A stretch of 64,000 bases of DNA from JBQTJN01 sp052387095 (GTDB lineage Bacteria; Pseudomonadota; Alphaproteobacteria; Micavibrionales; Micavibrionaceae). The notes under the pieces were generated by a model. The model worked only from the letters and a program-made list of their open reading frames with translations, made no database searches and was not told the DNA's origin. Shown here piece by piece: positions 1 through 7,050 of this stretch (position 1 is the stretch's first letter; every line of letters starts with the position of its first letter). The translations under genes and the position numbers were made by a program. Location: contig JBQTJN010000019.1 in NCBI GenBank assembly GCA_052387095.1, positions 1-64,000 of the forward strand. The letters run 5' to 3'.

Positions 1-37
1 TGTGGGAGCAGGCGTCGTATCGAAAATTGTCGAATAG
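1..37 (+). CDS. tuf: Elongation factor Tu, 3' end only (partial)
   Basis: The reading frame starting at base 2 gives VGAGVVSKIVE followed by TAG at 35-37, which is the highly conserved C-terminus of EF-Tu. EF-Tu is the GTPase that delivers aminoacyl-tRNA to the ribosome. Only the last 11 codons lie in the window. A tuf gene directly upstream of rpsJ is the usual str-S10 arrangement in proteobacteria, which supports the call. Confidence 0.9.
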   Translation, partial: VGAGVVSKIVE

Positions 38-70
38 AACAGCAACAAAACATGTAGGCGCACAGCCTGT

Positions 71-86
71 CCCCGCGAAAGCGGGG
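71..86. repeat. CCCCGCgaaaGCGGGG palindrome (family C)
   Basis: A perfect 6-bp stem with a GAAA loop lies between the two EF-Tu tails. Related GC-rich hairpins occur at 24842-24859 and 35531-35548 and within 16700-16765. No T-tract follows, so it is not an obvious terminator. Confidence 0.7.
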
Positions 87-122
87 ATCGGCGCCGGCGT
101 CGTCTCCAAAATTGTAGAGTAA
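87..122 (+). pseudogene. Second copy of the EF-Tu C-terminal tail (remnant)
   Basis: Codons 87-122 read IGAGVVSKIVE then TAA, repeating the EF-Tu tail that ends at 37. The two copies differ at six shared sense codons plus the stop, all at third positions, so this was once part of a translated tuf copy and is not a recent slip. There is no start codon or EF-Tu body upstream; a CCCCGC/GCGGGG palindrome at 71-86 abuts it. Most likely it is debris of a second tuf gene or of recombination between tuf copies. Confidence 0.75.
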
Positions 123-135
123 GGAAATCAGGACT

Positions 136-462
136 ATGGACGCGCAGACGATACGGATCACACTGAAGGCTTTTGATCACCGGATCCTCGATCAATCGAC
201 GCTGGAAATCCTGAACACGGCACGCCGCACAGGCGCGAGCGTCCGTGGCCCGGTTCCACTGCCGACGAAGATCAAGAAGTTTTCCGTGATCCGTTCGCCG
301 CACATCGACAAAGGCTCGCAGGAGCAATTCGAGATGCGCACAAGCCGCCGCCTGATGGAAATACTCGACCCGCCGCCGCAGACAATCGATGCTTTTATGA
401 AGCTCGACCTGCCGGCCGGCGTAGACATTGAAATTAAAATCGGCCAGCGCGCCGCCGCGTAA
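136..462 (+). CDS. rpsJ: 30S ribosomal protein S10
   Basis: A 108-residue S10 of normal length. S10 belongs to the head of the 30S subunit and also takes part in transcription antitermination with NusB. The conserved segment VRGPVPLPTKIKKFSV (about residues 36-51) followed by SPHIDK is diagnostic. The ATG at 136 is preceded by TAAGGAAATCAGG, giving a usable ribosome-binding site. It is the first gene of the S10 operon, right after tuf. The product is confined to a compact core with only a short C-terminal addition. Confidence 0.97.
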   Translation: MDAQTIRITLKAFDHRILDQSTLEILNTARRTGASVRGPVPLPTKIKKFSVIRSPHIDKGSQEQFEMRTSRRLMEILDPPPQTIDAFMKLDLPAGVDIEIKIGQRAAA

Positions 463-469
463 TTTAGGT

Positions 470-548
470 GTCATCCTGACGACCGTAAGGGAGGAAGGAT
501 CTTTGAATTAAAGTACAAGATCCTTCGGCCTAAAGGCCTCGGGATGAC
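470..548. repeat. Long inverted repeat between rpsJ and rplC
   Basis: GTCATCCTGAC at the left end is mirrored by CGGGATGAC at the right, and GGAAGGATCT by AGATCCTTC, so the 79-bp element folds into one long imperfect hairpin. It fills almost the whole 103-bp gap. This GTCATCC-type palindrome differs from the other families in the window. No T-tract follows, and the downstream ribosomal genes must still be transcribed through it. Confidence 0.7.
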
Positions 549-565
549 GGAAAAGGAAGAAGAGA

Positions 566-1411
566 ATGAGAACTGGATTGATAGCACGTAAGGAAGGCAT
601 GACCCGCATATTCGATGCGGATGGTCAGCACATTCCCGTGACGGTTTTAAAAGTGGACCAGTGCCAGGTTGTAGCGCTCCGCACGGATGAGAAGGATGGC
701 TACATAGCCGTTCAACTCGGCGCGGGCGTTGCGAAAGTCAAGCGCACCTCCAAGGCCAACCGCGGCCACTTCGCGAAAGCGAAAGTCGAGCCGAAGCGTA
801 AGGTCGCCGAATTCCGCGTTACGAATGAAAACCTGCCGGAAGTAGGAGCCGAGCTCGGCGCCAATCACTTCGTGGTCGGCCAGTTCGTCGATGTCACCGG
901 CACCTCCATCGGTAAAGGCTTTGCTGGCGCCATGAAGCGTCACAATTTCCGCGGCCTGCGCGCCACGCACGGCGTGTCCGTATCGCACCGCTCGCACGGC
1001 TCCACCGGTCAGCGCCAGGATCCGGGTAAAGTTTTCAAAGGCAAGAAAATGGCCGGTCACATGGGCGATACCCGCGTGACGACGCAGAACCTGAAAGTCG
1101 TTGCTGTGGATTTGGAAGATAATTTGATCCTCGTCTGCGGCGCCGTTCCGGGCAACAGGAATGGCTGGGTCCTGATCAGCGATGCTGTGAAGAAACCCGC
1201 ACCGAAAGATGCACCGACACCGGCCGGCCTGCGCGAGAGCGCTAAGCCGCAGAAGGAAGAAACACCAGCGAAAGCGGTCGCAAAAAGAGTAACCGGAGAT
1301 CTCGAAGAGATCGAAGGCACGACTCAAAATGGAGTAACCGAAGGCGAAGCCGGAGGCACGATCCAAAAAGAAGCAGCGCCTGCGCAAACCGAAGAACAGA
1401 AGGATAGCTGA
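566..1411 (+). CDS. rplC: 50S ribosomal protein L3 with repeat-derived C-terminal tail
   Basis: Residues 1 to about 212 are a standard L3, which nucleates 50S assembly near the peptidyl-transferase centre; SVSHRSHGSTGQRQDPGKVF contains the Gln usually methylated by PrmB. The protein is 281 residues against roughly 205-215 for a typical bacterial L3. The extra 70 residues are Lys/Glu/Thr-rich and probably disordered. The DNA for that tail contains two copies of the family A palindromic element (1287-1322 and 1331-1361), read in frame as GVTEGEAGGT-like peptides. The start is preceded by AAAAGGAAGAAGAG. The stop lies 2 bp before rplD. Confidence 0.96.
   Translation: MRTGLIARKEGMTRIFDADGQHIPVTVLKVDQCQVVALRTDEKDGYIAVQLGAGVAKVKRTSKANRGHFAKAKVEPKRKVAEFRVTNENLPEVGAELGANHFVVGQFVDVTGTSIGKGFAGAMKRHNFRGLRATHGVSVSHRSHGSTGQRQDPGKVFKGKKMAGHMGDTRVTTQNLKVVAVDLEDNLILVCGAVPGNRNGWVLISDAVKKPAPKDAPTPAGLRESAKPQKEETPAKAVAKRVTGDLEEIEGTTQNGVTEGEAGGTIQKEAAPAQTEEQKDS
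1287..1322 (+). repeat. Family A structured repeat, copy 1 (inside rplC)
   Basis: Framework GAGTAACC-GGA-[stem]-GAA-[stem]-GAA-GGCACGA. The inner stem here is GATCTC/GAGATC, unlike the GGGC/GCCC of the intergenic copies, yet fully complementary. It is translated as part of the L3 tail. Confidence 0.75.
1331..1361 (+). repeat. Family A structured repeat, copy 2 (inside rplC)
   Basis: GGAGTAACC-GAA-GGC-GAA-GCC-GGA-GGCACGA: the same framework with a 3-bp inner stem and the flanking GAA/GGA triplets swapped. It lies 8 bp after copy 1 and is translated in the L3 tail. Confidence 0.75.
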
Positions 1412-1413
1412 CC

Positions 1414-2037
1414 ATGAAAGTCGCTGTAAAAGATTTGGCTAACAAGAATGTCGGTGAGATTCAGCTCGACAAATCCATCTTCGGCATCGAGATCCGCGAA
1501 GATCTTCTGCATGCCATGGTGCGCTACCAACTGAACAAGCGCCGCGCCGGCACGCACAAGGCCAAGGGCCGCGGCGAAGTCAACGGCACCGGTGCGAAGC
1601 CCTGGCGTCAAAAAGGTACGGGCCGCGCCCGTGCCGGCGACCTTAAGCGTCCGCAGGATATCGGCGGCGGCGTGGTTTTCGGACCGGTCGTGCGTTCCCA
1701 TGCTACGGAAATGCCGAAAAAGATGCGCCGTCTCGCGCTGAAAACCGCTCTGTCGGTGAAAGCAAAAGAAGGCAAGCTGATTATTCTGAACAATCTCACG
1801 GCCAGGGACCACAAGACCAAGGCGATGGCGGCCTCGCTTGAGAAAATGGGCGTTACGTCCGCGCTCATCGTCGGCGGCAAGGAGGTGGATGTCAATTTCG
1901 CGCGCGGGGCGGCTAACCTGCCGCGTATCGATGTGCTCCCGGTAGCTGGCGCCAATGTCTATGACATTATCCGCCGTGACACGCTGATTTTAACAGAAGA
2001 AGCGGTGGGCGACCTGACCGAAACGCTGAAAGACTAG
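1414..2037 (+). CDS. rplD: 50S ribosomal protein L4
   Basis: A 207-residue L4 of normal length, binding 23S rRNA domain I and extending a loop into the exit tunnel. The conserved tunnel-loop region GTGAKPWRQKGTGRARAG (about residues 56-73) is present. In enterobacteria L4 also represses its own operon by attenuation; nothing here shows that this occurs. Start ATG 1414 follows the rplC stop by 2 bp, indicating translational coupling. Confidence 0.97.
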   Translation: MKVAVKDLANKNVGEIQLDKSIFGIEIREDLLHAMVRYQLNKRRAGTHKAKGRGEVNGTGAKPWRQKGTGRARAGDLKRPQDIGGGVVFGPVVRSHATEMPKKMRRLALKTALSVKAKEGKLIILNNLTARDHKTKAMAASLEKMGVTSALIVGGKEVDVNFARGAANLPRIDVLPVAGANVYDIIRRDTLILTEEAVGDLTETLKD

Positions 2038-2048
2038 GAAATAAAACG

Positions 2049-2375
2049 ATGGCAAAAGCAAAAAGCGAAAACAAAAACCCCGCAGCTTCCGAGTGGATGT
2101 ATGAAATCATCTCCCACCCGCACGTGACGGAAAAAGCAACGCTCGGCTCGGCGCACGGCCAGGTAACCTTCCGGGTTCCTCTGACCGCGACCAAGCCGCG
2201 CATCCGCCAGGCAATCGAGGTTCTGTTCGGTGTAAAAGTTACCGGCGTGAACACCATCGTGTCCAAAGGCAAGACCAAGCGCTTCAAGGGCAATAAAGGT
2301 TTCCGCAGCGACATGAAAAAAGCGATCGTCACGCTGGCCGAAGGCCAGACGATTGACGTCGGCGCGAAAGTATAA
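2049..2375 (+). CDS. rplW: 50S ribosomal protein L23
   Basis: A 108-residue L23, a protein at the tunnel exit that docks trigger factor and SRP. The motif YEIISHPHVTEKAT (from about residue 18) and the segment ATKPRIRQAIEVLFGVKV are characteristic. A short charged N-terminal extension (MAKAKSENKNPAAS) precedes the fold. It starts 11 bp after rplD and ends 11 bp before rplB. Confidence 0.97.
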   Translation: MAKAKSENKNPAASEWMYEIISHPHVTEKATLGSAHGQVTFRVPLTATKPRIRQAIEVLFGVKVTGVNTIVSKGKTKRFKGNKGFRSDMKKAIVTLAEGQTIDVGAKV

Positions 2376-2386
2376 GGAAGAAGATC

Positions 2387-3214
2387 ATGGCTTTAAAACA
2401 ATTCAGACCCACAACGCCTTCGCAGCGCCAGTTGATCACAATCGATCGCTCCGGCCTCTGGAAGGGTGCGCCCGAAAAGAAACTGACCGAAGGTAAAAAG
2501 AAAACCGGCGGCCGGAACTCGGCTGGCCGCATCACATCGCGCTTTATCGGCGGCGGTCACAAGCAAAGATATCGCTTCATCGACTGGAAGCGTAACAAAT
2601 GGGACATGGAAGCCACCGTTCTGCGCATCGAATATGATCCGAACCGCACGGCGTTCATTGCCCTCGTGGAATATACGGACGGTGAAAAGCGTTACATCCT
2701 CGCGCCGCAACGCGTCGAGGCCGGCACAAAAATCGTCTCCGGCGAAAAAGTTGACGTGAAGCCGGGCAATGCCATGAAGCTGCGCTCCATGCCGGTTGGC
2801 ACGATCATTCACAACATTGAAATGAAGCCGGGCAAGGGCGCGCAGATGGTGCGCTCCGCCGGTGGATACGGCCAGCTGGTCGGCCGCGATCAGGGCATGG
2901 CCCAGATCAAGCTGACATCCGGTGAACTGCGCCTCGTTTCGGGCGAATGCATGGCCACTGTCGGCGCCGTGTCGAACCCGGATCACATGAACACGAATAC
3001 AGGTAAAGCCGGCCGTAATCGCTGGAGAGGCATCATGCCGCATAACCGCGGTGTCGTCATGAACCCTGTCGATCACCCGCACGGCGGCGGCGAAGGCCGT
3101 TCCTCCGGCGGACGCCACCCGGTTACACCGTGGGGCAAGCCGACCAAGGGCGCGAAAACACGTAAAAATAAATCTACAGATAAATTTATCATTCGCAGAA
3201 GGAAGAAAAAATAA
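2387..3214 (+). CDS. rplB: 50S ribosomal protein L2
   Basis: A 275-residue L2 of normal length, which binds 23S rRNA near the peptidyl-transferase centre and contacts 16S rRNA. The diagnostic C-terminal segment MNPVDHPHGGGEGRSSGGRH, including the conserved His of the HPHGGGEG loop, is at about residues 224-243. GGAAGAAGATC precedes the ATG at 2387. The stop TAA shares one base with the rpsS start (TAATG). Confidence 0.98.
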   Translation: MALKQFRPTTPSQRQLITIDRSGLWKGAPEKKLTEGKKKTGGRNSAGRITSRFIGGGHKQRYRFIDWKRNKWDMEATVLRIEYDPNRTAFIALVEYTDGEKRYILAPQRVEAGTKIVSGEKVDVKPGNAMKLRSMPVGTIIHNIEMKPGKGAQMVRSAGGYGQLVGRDQGMAQIKLTSGELRLVSGECMATVGAVSNPDHMNTNTGKAGRNRWRGIMPHNRGVVMNPVDHPHGGGEGRSSGGRHPVTPWGKPTKGAKTRKNKSTDKFIIRRRKKK

Positions 3215-3525
3215 TGGCACGCAGCGTCTGGAAAGGCCCGTTTATCGAGAAATCCCTCCTCAAGAAAATTGAGGAAGCGAGAAATTCCGGCAGGAACATG
3301 GTCATCAAGACCTGGTCGCGCCGTTCAACAATTCTACCTAACATGATCGGCCTGACATTCGGCGTTCATAACGGCAATAAATTCATCCCCGTCATCGTGA
3401 CCGACCAGATGATCGGCCACAAGCTCGGTGAGTTTGCCCCGACAAGACTGTTTAAAGGTCACACACCTGCCGATAAAAAATCCTCAGCAGGCAATGACTC
3501 AGCACCGCCGGCGAAAAAAGGATAA
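3214..3525 (+). CDS. rpsS: 30S ribosomal protein S19
   Basis: S19 sits in the 30S head and contacts S13 and the A-site finger. MARSVWKGPFIEKSLLKK at the N-terminus and GHKLGEFAPTRLFKGH near residue 75 are diagnostic. At 103 residues it is about ten longer than the usual 92-93, with a short Lys/Ser/Pro tail. It overlaps the rplB stop by one base, so it is translationally coupled. Confidence 0.97.
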   Translation: MARSVWKGPFIEKSLLKKIEEARNSGRNMVIKTWSRRSTILPNMIGLTFGVHNGNKFIPVIVTDQMIGHKLGEFAPTRLFKGHTPADKKSSAGNDSAPPAKKG

Positions 3526-3531
3526 TCACCC

Positions 3532-4056
3532 ATGGGACAATCCGCAAATCCAAGACGTCAGAAAGAGAATGAGGCAAGCGCCTATTCCAAATATATCAAA
3601 TCGAGCGCGCAGAAACTCAATCTGGTCGCGCAGATGATCCGCGGCAAAAAAGCCGGCCGCGCCCTGACCGATCTGAAGTTTTCCACCCGCCGCGTTTCGC
3701 AGGAAGTTTATAAAGTTCTGGCATCCGCGATCGCCAATGCTGAAAACAATCACGGCCTCGATGTTGATCGTCTCATTGTCGCCGAGGCTGTTGTCGGCAA
3801 GACCCTCACCATGAAGCGTTTTCACGCCCGTGGCCGTGGCCGCGCCGCGCAGGTCGAAAAGAAATTCAGCAACATTCTGGTTGTTGTCCGCGAAGAAGGC
3901 GAAGCGCTTCCCGAAAAAGCCAAAAAAGCGCCGCCAAAAAAAGAAGGCGCAAAAGAGCAGGGCGCTGAAGGCACACAAAAGGCAGCAACAAAGAAACCGG
4001 CCGCTAAAAAGCCGGCCGCCGCCAAAGCTAAAAAATCCCAACAAGGAGCACAATAA
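3532..4056 (+). CDS. rplV: 50S ribosomal protein L22 with long Lys/Ala tail
   Basis: L22 lines the exit tunnel. The core from about residue 14 (AYSKYIKSSAQKLNLVAQ) to residue 125 includes the beta-hairpin region MKRFHARGRGRAAQVEK. The usual length is 110-126 residues; this one is 174, the excess being a low-complexity tail of Lys, Ala, Pro and Glu. The ATG at 3532 follows the rpsS stop by 6 bp. An earlier in-frame start is not plausible because it would run back into rpsS. Confidence 0.96.
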   Translation: MGQSANPRRQKENEASAYSKYIKSSAQKLNLVAQMIRGKKAGRALTDLKFSTRRVSQEVYKVLASAIANAENNHGLDVDRLIVAEAVVGKTLTMKRFHARGRGRAAQVEKKFSNILVVVREEGEALPEKAKKAPPKKEGAKEQGAEGTQKAATKKPAAKKPAAAKAKKSQQGAQ

Positions 4057-4058
4057 GT

Positions 4059-4745
4059 ATGGGTCAGAAAGTTAATCCAATAGGTTTCCGCGTCGGCATC
4101 AACCGCACCTGGGACTCGCGCTGGTTCGCAGGCCGTGATTACGGCCAGAAGCTGGTTGAAGATCTCCGCTTGCGTGAATACGTGCAGGACCGCCTGAAAC
4201 TCGCAGGCATCAGCAAGGTGATTATCGAACGCGCCTCCAAGAATGTCCGCGTGACTGTTCACACCGCCCGTCCCGGCGTCATCATCGGCAAAAAAGGCGC
4301 CGATATTGAAAAACTCCGTTCCGATCTTTCCAAGCGCGCCGGCGGCGATGTCTCCTTGAACATCGTTGAAGTGCGTAAACCTGAAATCGATGCGCAGCTG
4401 GTCTCGGAAGGCGTTGCCCAGCAGCTCGAGCGCCGCGTCTCTTTCCGCCGCGCCATGAAGCGCGCGGTTCAGTCCGCCATGCGTCTCGGCGCCGGCGGTA
4501 TTCGTATTAACGTATCCGGCCGTCTCGGCGGAACTGAAATTGCCCGTATGGAGTGGTACCGCGAAGGTCGCGTGCCCCTGCACACCCTCCGCGCCGACAT
4601 GGATTACGGCACGTCCGAAGCCTTGACGGCGTTCGGTATTATCGGCGTTAAGGTCTGGATCTATAAGGGCGATGTTATGGAACATGACCCGATGGCCCGT
4701 GACAAGCGCACGGCCGAAAATCTCGGGGGTGGCAACCGGGCGTAA
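4059..4745 (+). CDS. rpsC: 30S ribosomal protein S3
   Basis: S3 forms part of the mRNA entry channel. The N-terminus MGQKVNPIGFRVGINRTWDS and the KH-domain motif VIIGKKGADIEKL (about residues 70-82) are diagnostic; length 228 is normal. It begins 2 bp after rplV. In most bacteria rplP follows at once; here a 417-bp insertion with an orphan ORF separates the two. Confidence 0.98.
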   Translation: MGQKVNPIGFRVGINRTWDSRWFAGRDYGQKLVEDLRLREYVQDRLKLAGISKVIIERASKNVRVTVHTARPGVIIGKKGADIEKLRSDLSKRAGGDVSLNIVEVRKPEIDAQLVSEGVAQQLERRVSFRRAMKRAVQSAMRLGAGGIRINVSGRLGGTEIARMEWYREGRVPLHTLRADMDYGTSEALTAFGIIGVKVWIYKGDVMEHDPMARDKRTAENLGGGNRA

Positions 4746-4768
4746 TTTCCGCGGAGCTCTTTAAGATT

Positions 4769-4999
4769 ATGAAAAAAGAAAAATTCCTTGCAGACTTTGC
4801 TCAAGCGGTACGCACTCAGTTTCATAGAGAACCTGATGGGCAGGAAATGAAAAAAATGGAAACCATGCTTACTTTCCATAATATGACACCTTGGGCTGAT
4901 CCAGATGAGTCCGCGATATTTAAATACGATGAAGTTAAAGGTTGGAATGTGGCGTATTTTTCTCTCAAAAATCAGAGTGCCCCGCAAAACATTATGTGA
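4769..4999 (+). CDS. Orphan small protein inserted between rpsC and rplP
   Basis: A 76-residue ORF with no family I recognise. It is hydrophilic, rich in Lys, Glu, Met and Phe, lacks a signal peptide or membrane segment, and is clearly more AT-rich than its ribosomal neighbours. A GGAG lies about 12 bases upstream of the ATG at 4769, a loose spacing. It sits where no gene normally occurs, in the same direction as the operon, so it would be co-transcribed with ribosomal proteins. It could be a recently inserted gene or a non-functional passenger. Confidence 0.45.
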   Translation: MKKEKFLADFAQAVRTQFHREPDGQEMKKMETMLTFHNMTPWADPDESAIFKYDEVKGWNVAYFSLKNQSAPQNIM

Positions 5000-5162
5000 G
5001 AAAAAACACTGGATTTTGCCTATGAGTTAGGGTAAGGTCCGGCAAAATTTACTAAAAACTGGCTTTAACAAGCCATATGGAGAACTGGAGCGCTGGCGCT
5101 CAAAGTCCATGTGAAAGCGAAATTTTTGCGTTTGAAAACAAAGTGAACGAAAGAAACGAGAC
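5000..5162 (+). other. Structured spacer between the orphan ORF and rplP
   Basis: The gap holds two clean hairpins, GGCTT-taac-AAGCC (5061-5074) and GAGCG-ctgg-CGCTC (5088-5101), and otherwise AT-rich sequence. No ORF of note. Together with 4769-4999 it forms a composition-distinct insertion inside the S10 operon. Confidence 0.5.
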
Positions 5163-5582
5163 ATGTTAAGTCCGAAAAAATTTAAACACCGCAAACAGCA
5201 CAAGGGCCGCATTCACGGCCTGGCCAAGAGCGGCGCCACACTCGCCTTCGGAGCCTACGGCCTCAAAGCCATGGAGCCGGACCGCCTGACTGCGCGCCAG
5301 ATCGAAGCCGCCCGCCGCGCCGTGACGCGTCACATGAAACGCCAGGGCAAAGTCTGGATCCGCGTATTCCCCGATGTCCCCGTTTCAAAAAAACCTCTTG
5401 AAGTGCGCATGGGCTCCGGTAAGGGATCCGTTGAATTCTGGGCCGCACGCGTTCGCCCCGGCCGCATTCTGTTCGAACTCGACGGCGTATCCCGCACGCT
5501 TGCGAAAGAAGCGCTTGATCTCGCCGCTGCCAAGTTGCCGATCAAAACGAAATTCGTCGCCCGCGTCGGCATGGATCATTAA
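5163..5582 (+). CDS. rplP: 50S ribosomal protein L16
   Basis: L16 supports the A site and tRNA accommodation. The N-terminus MLSPKKFKHRKQHKGRIHG and the segment MGSGKGSVEFWAARVRPG (about residues 81-98) are diagnostic; 139 residues is normal. The ATG at 5163 follows an AT-rich purine stretch (GAACGAAAGAAACGAG). A family A repeat begins 1 bp after its stop. Confidence 0.97.
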   Translation: MLSPKKFKHRKQHKGRIHGLAKSGATLAFGAYGLKAMEPDRLTARQIEAARRAVTRHMKRQGKVWIRVFPDVPVSKKPLEVRMGSGKGSVEFWAARVRPGRILFELDGVSRTLAKEALDLAAAKLPIKTKFVARVGMDH

Positions 5583-5583
5583 A

Positions 5584-5620
5584 GGAGTAACCGGAGGGCA
5601 TAAGCCCGAAGGCACGAAAA
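5584..5620 (+). repeat. Family A structured repeat, copy 3 (rplP-rpmC gap)
   Basis: GGAGTAACC-GGA-GGGC-ataa-GCCC-GAA-GGCACGAAAA. It starts one base after the rplP stop and fills most of the gap to rpmC. The loop is ATAA instead of GAA. Confidence 0.75.
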
Positions 5621-5634
5621 TGAAAGATTAAATC

Positions 5635-5949
5635 ATGAAAACAGCAACAGCAGAAGATTTACGCAGCAAAAGCGAAGACGAACTGAAAAAGCTTCTTCTG
5701 GATAACAAGAAGGAACAATTCAACCTGCGCTTCCAGCAAACCGGCGGCCAGCTTGAAAAAATCTCCGAGATCCGTAATGCCCGTCGCAACGTTGCGCGCA
5801 TCAAGACCATTCTGAACGAAAAGAAACCGGAATCTCAGAATCCCGGAAAACCCGAATCTCGGAAAAAGAAAAGTTCCGATAATCCGAAACTCCGAGATTC
5901 CGAGATTCCGGCAGCAACGAACAAGACGAAAAAAGTGAGGAGCAAGTAA
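5635..5949 (+). CDS. rpmC: 50S ribosomal protein L29 with repeat-derived tail
   Basis: L29 binds near the tunnel exit next to L23. The core (residues 1 to about 62) has the typical EDLRSKSEDELKKLLLDNKK and FNLRFQQTGGQLEKISEIR helices. The usual length is 60-70 residues; here it is 104. The extra 40 residues (KKPESQNPGKPES onward) are encoded by an inverted repeat whose arms, 5827-5846 and 5892-5911, match 18 of 20 bases when one is reverse-complemented. The stop is immediately followed by the rpsQ start. Confidence 0.93.
   Translation: MKTATAEDLRSKSEDELKKLLLDNKKEQFNLRFQQTGGQLEKISEIRNARRNVARIKTILNEKKPESQNPGKPESRKKKSSDNPKLRDSEIPAATNKTKKVRSK
5827..5911. repeat. Inverted repeat inside rpmC coding sequence
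   Basis: Left arm CCGGAATCTCAGAATCCCGG (5827-5846) and right arm 5892-5911 are reverse complements at 18 of 20 positions, with further CCGAATCTCGG / CCGAAACTCCG pairing inside. It resembles the way Rickettsia palindromic elements insert into genes and are translated, though the sequence is a different one. Confidence 0.75.
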
Positions 5950-6306
5950 ATGCCACGCCGCATACTCGAAGGGGAAGTCATCAGCGACAAGATGGATAAG
6001 ACCATCACGGTGAAGGTCGAGCGCCGCACCATGCACCCTGTTTACAAAAAATACATCCGCACGAGCAAGAAATACGCCGCGCATGATGAGAAGAATCAAT
6101 TCAAGACCGGCGACCGCGTCCAGATCGTGGAATGCCGCCCGATCTCGAAAAGAAAAACATGGACGGTCCTTGTTGAAGGCAAACTGCCGGAAGTGACTCC
6201 CGTGAAAAAATATTCAGGCGCCGCGACACCTTCGAAAAAAGCGTCAGCTCCCAAATCAGCCGCTAAAAAGCCGGCTGCCAAAAAATCCGCAAAGAAGGAC
6301 GCATAA
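5950..6306 (+). CDS. rpsQ: 30S ribosomal protein S17 with Lys/Ala tail
   Basis: S17 is an OB-fold protein of the 30S body. RILEGEVISDKMDKTITVKVERR at the start and the segment VQIVECRPISKRKTWTVL (about residues 57-74) are diagnostic. Length 118 exceeds the usual 78-90; the last 35 residues are Lys/Ala/Pro/Ser-rich. The start ATG directly abuts the rpmC stop. Confidence 0.96.
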   Translation: MPRRILEGEVISDKMDKTITVKVERRTMHPVYKKYIRTSKKYAAHDEKNQFKTGDRVQIVECRPISKRKTWTVLVEGKLPEVTPVKKYSGAATPSKKASAPKSAAKKPAAKKSAKKDA

Positions 6307-6309
6307 ACC

Positions 6310-6678
6310 ATGATCCAGATGCAAACCAGAATGGACGTGGCGGATAACAGCGGAGCGCGTGAAGTGCAATGCGTGAAAGTGCTCGGTGGATCCAAGCGCC
6401 GCACCGCCGGTATCGGCGATGTCGTGATCGTATCCGTTAAAGATGCCATTCCGCGCGGCCGCGTGAAAAAAGGCGGCGTTTACCGCGCCGTTGTCGTGCG
6501 CACCCGTCATGGCCTCAACCGTACTTACGGTGAGAAAATCCGCTTTGACACCAATGCCTGCGTCCTGATCAGCGCGCAAGGCGAGCCGATCGGCACACGT
6601 ATATTTGGCCCCGTTACCCGCGAACTGCGTGGCAAAGGCTACGCCAAAATCATTTCGCTCGCCGGAGAGGTGCTCTAA
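6310..6678 (+). CDS. rplN: 50S ribosomal protein L14
   Basis: L14 lies at the subunit interface and is the docking site of RsfS. MIQMQTRMDVADNSGAREV and the C-terminal FGPVTRELRGKGYAKIISLAGEVL are diagnostic; 122 residues is exact for the family. No tail has been added. Its stop overlaps the rplX start by one base (TAATG). Confidence 0.98.
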   Translation: MIQMQTRMDVADNSGAREVQCVKVLGGSKRRTAGIGDVVIVSVKDAIPRGRVKKGGVYRAVVVRTRHGLNRTYGEKIRFDTNACVLISAQGEPIGTRIFGPVTRELRGKGYAKIISLAGEVL

Positions 6679-7001
6679 TGACGAACCAGAAATTCAAAAT
6701 CAAAAAGGGCGACCAGGTTGTTGTTCTGACCGGCAAGGATAAAGGCAAAAAAGGCGAGGTGATGAAAGTCATCACCCAGACTGCGCGCGTTCTTGTTAAG
6801 GGCGTGAACATGGTCACTAAGCATGAAAAGCCGTCCCAGCGTTCTCCGGGCGGCATTCAGAAAAAGGAACTGCCCATTCATATTTCTAACGTCGCCATGG
6901 CTGACCCGAAATCCGGCAAAGCCAGCCGCGTCGGCTACAAAACCCTGAAAGACGGTAAGAAGACACGCTTTGCCCGCCAATCAGGCGAAACCATAGGATA
7001 A
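6678..7001 (+). CDS. rplX: 50S ribosomal protein L24
   Basis: L24 is an assembly initiator with a KOW domain. The KOW motif is at about residues 6-33 (KKGDQVVVLTGKDKGKKGEV), followed by HEKPSQRSPGGI. At 107 residues it is of normal length. It is coupled to rplN by a one-base overlap. A family A repeat begins immediately after the stop. Confidence 0.97.
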   Translation: MTNQKFKIKKGDQVVVLTGKDKGKKGEVMKVITQTARVLVKGVNMVTKHEKPSQRSPGGIQKKELPIHISNVAMADPKSGKASRVGYKTLKDGKKTRFARQSGETIG

Positions 7002-7036
7002 GGAGTAACCGGAGGGTGAAGCCCGAAGGCACGAAA
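7002..7036 (+). repeat. Family A structured repeat, copy 4 (rplX-rplE gap)
   Basis: GGAGTAACC-GGA-GGGT-GAA-GCCC-GAA-GGCACGAAA. The loop-closing pair is T-G (a wobble pair in RNA) where other copies have C-G. Confidence 0.75.
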
Positions 7037-7050
7037 GAAAGAAAAAGATC

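Noticed and set aside
647..1387. Long minus-strand ORF (246 codons) opposite rplC
   Set aside because: It is a shadow of the L3 gene produced by GC-rich codon bias; the plus strand encodes an unmistakable L3.
2393..3220. Minus-strand ORF of 275 codons opposite rplB
   Set aside because: Shadow of L2; same length by coincidence of open frames and no recognisable protein.
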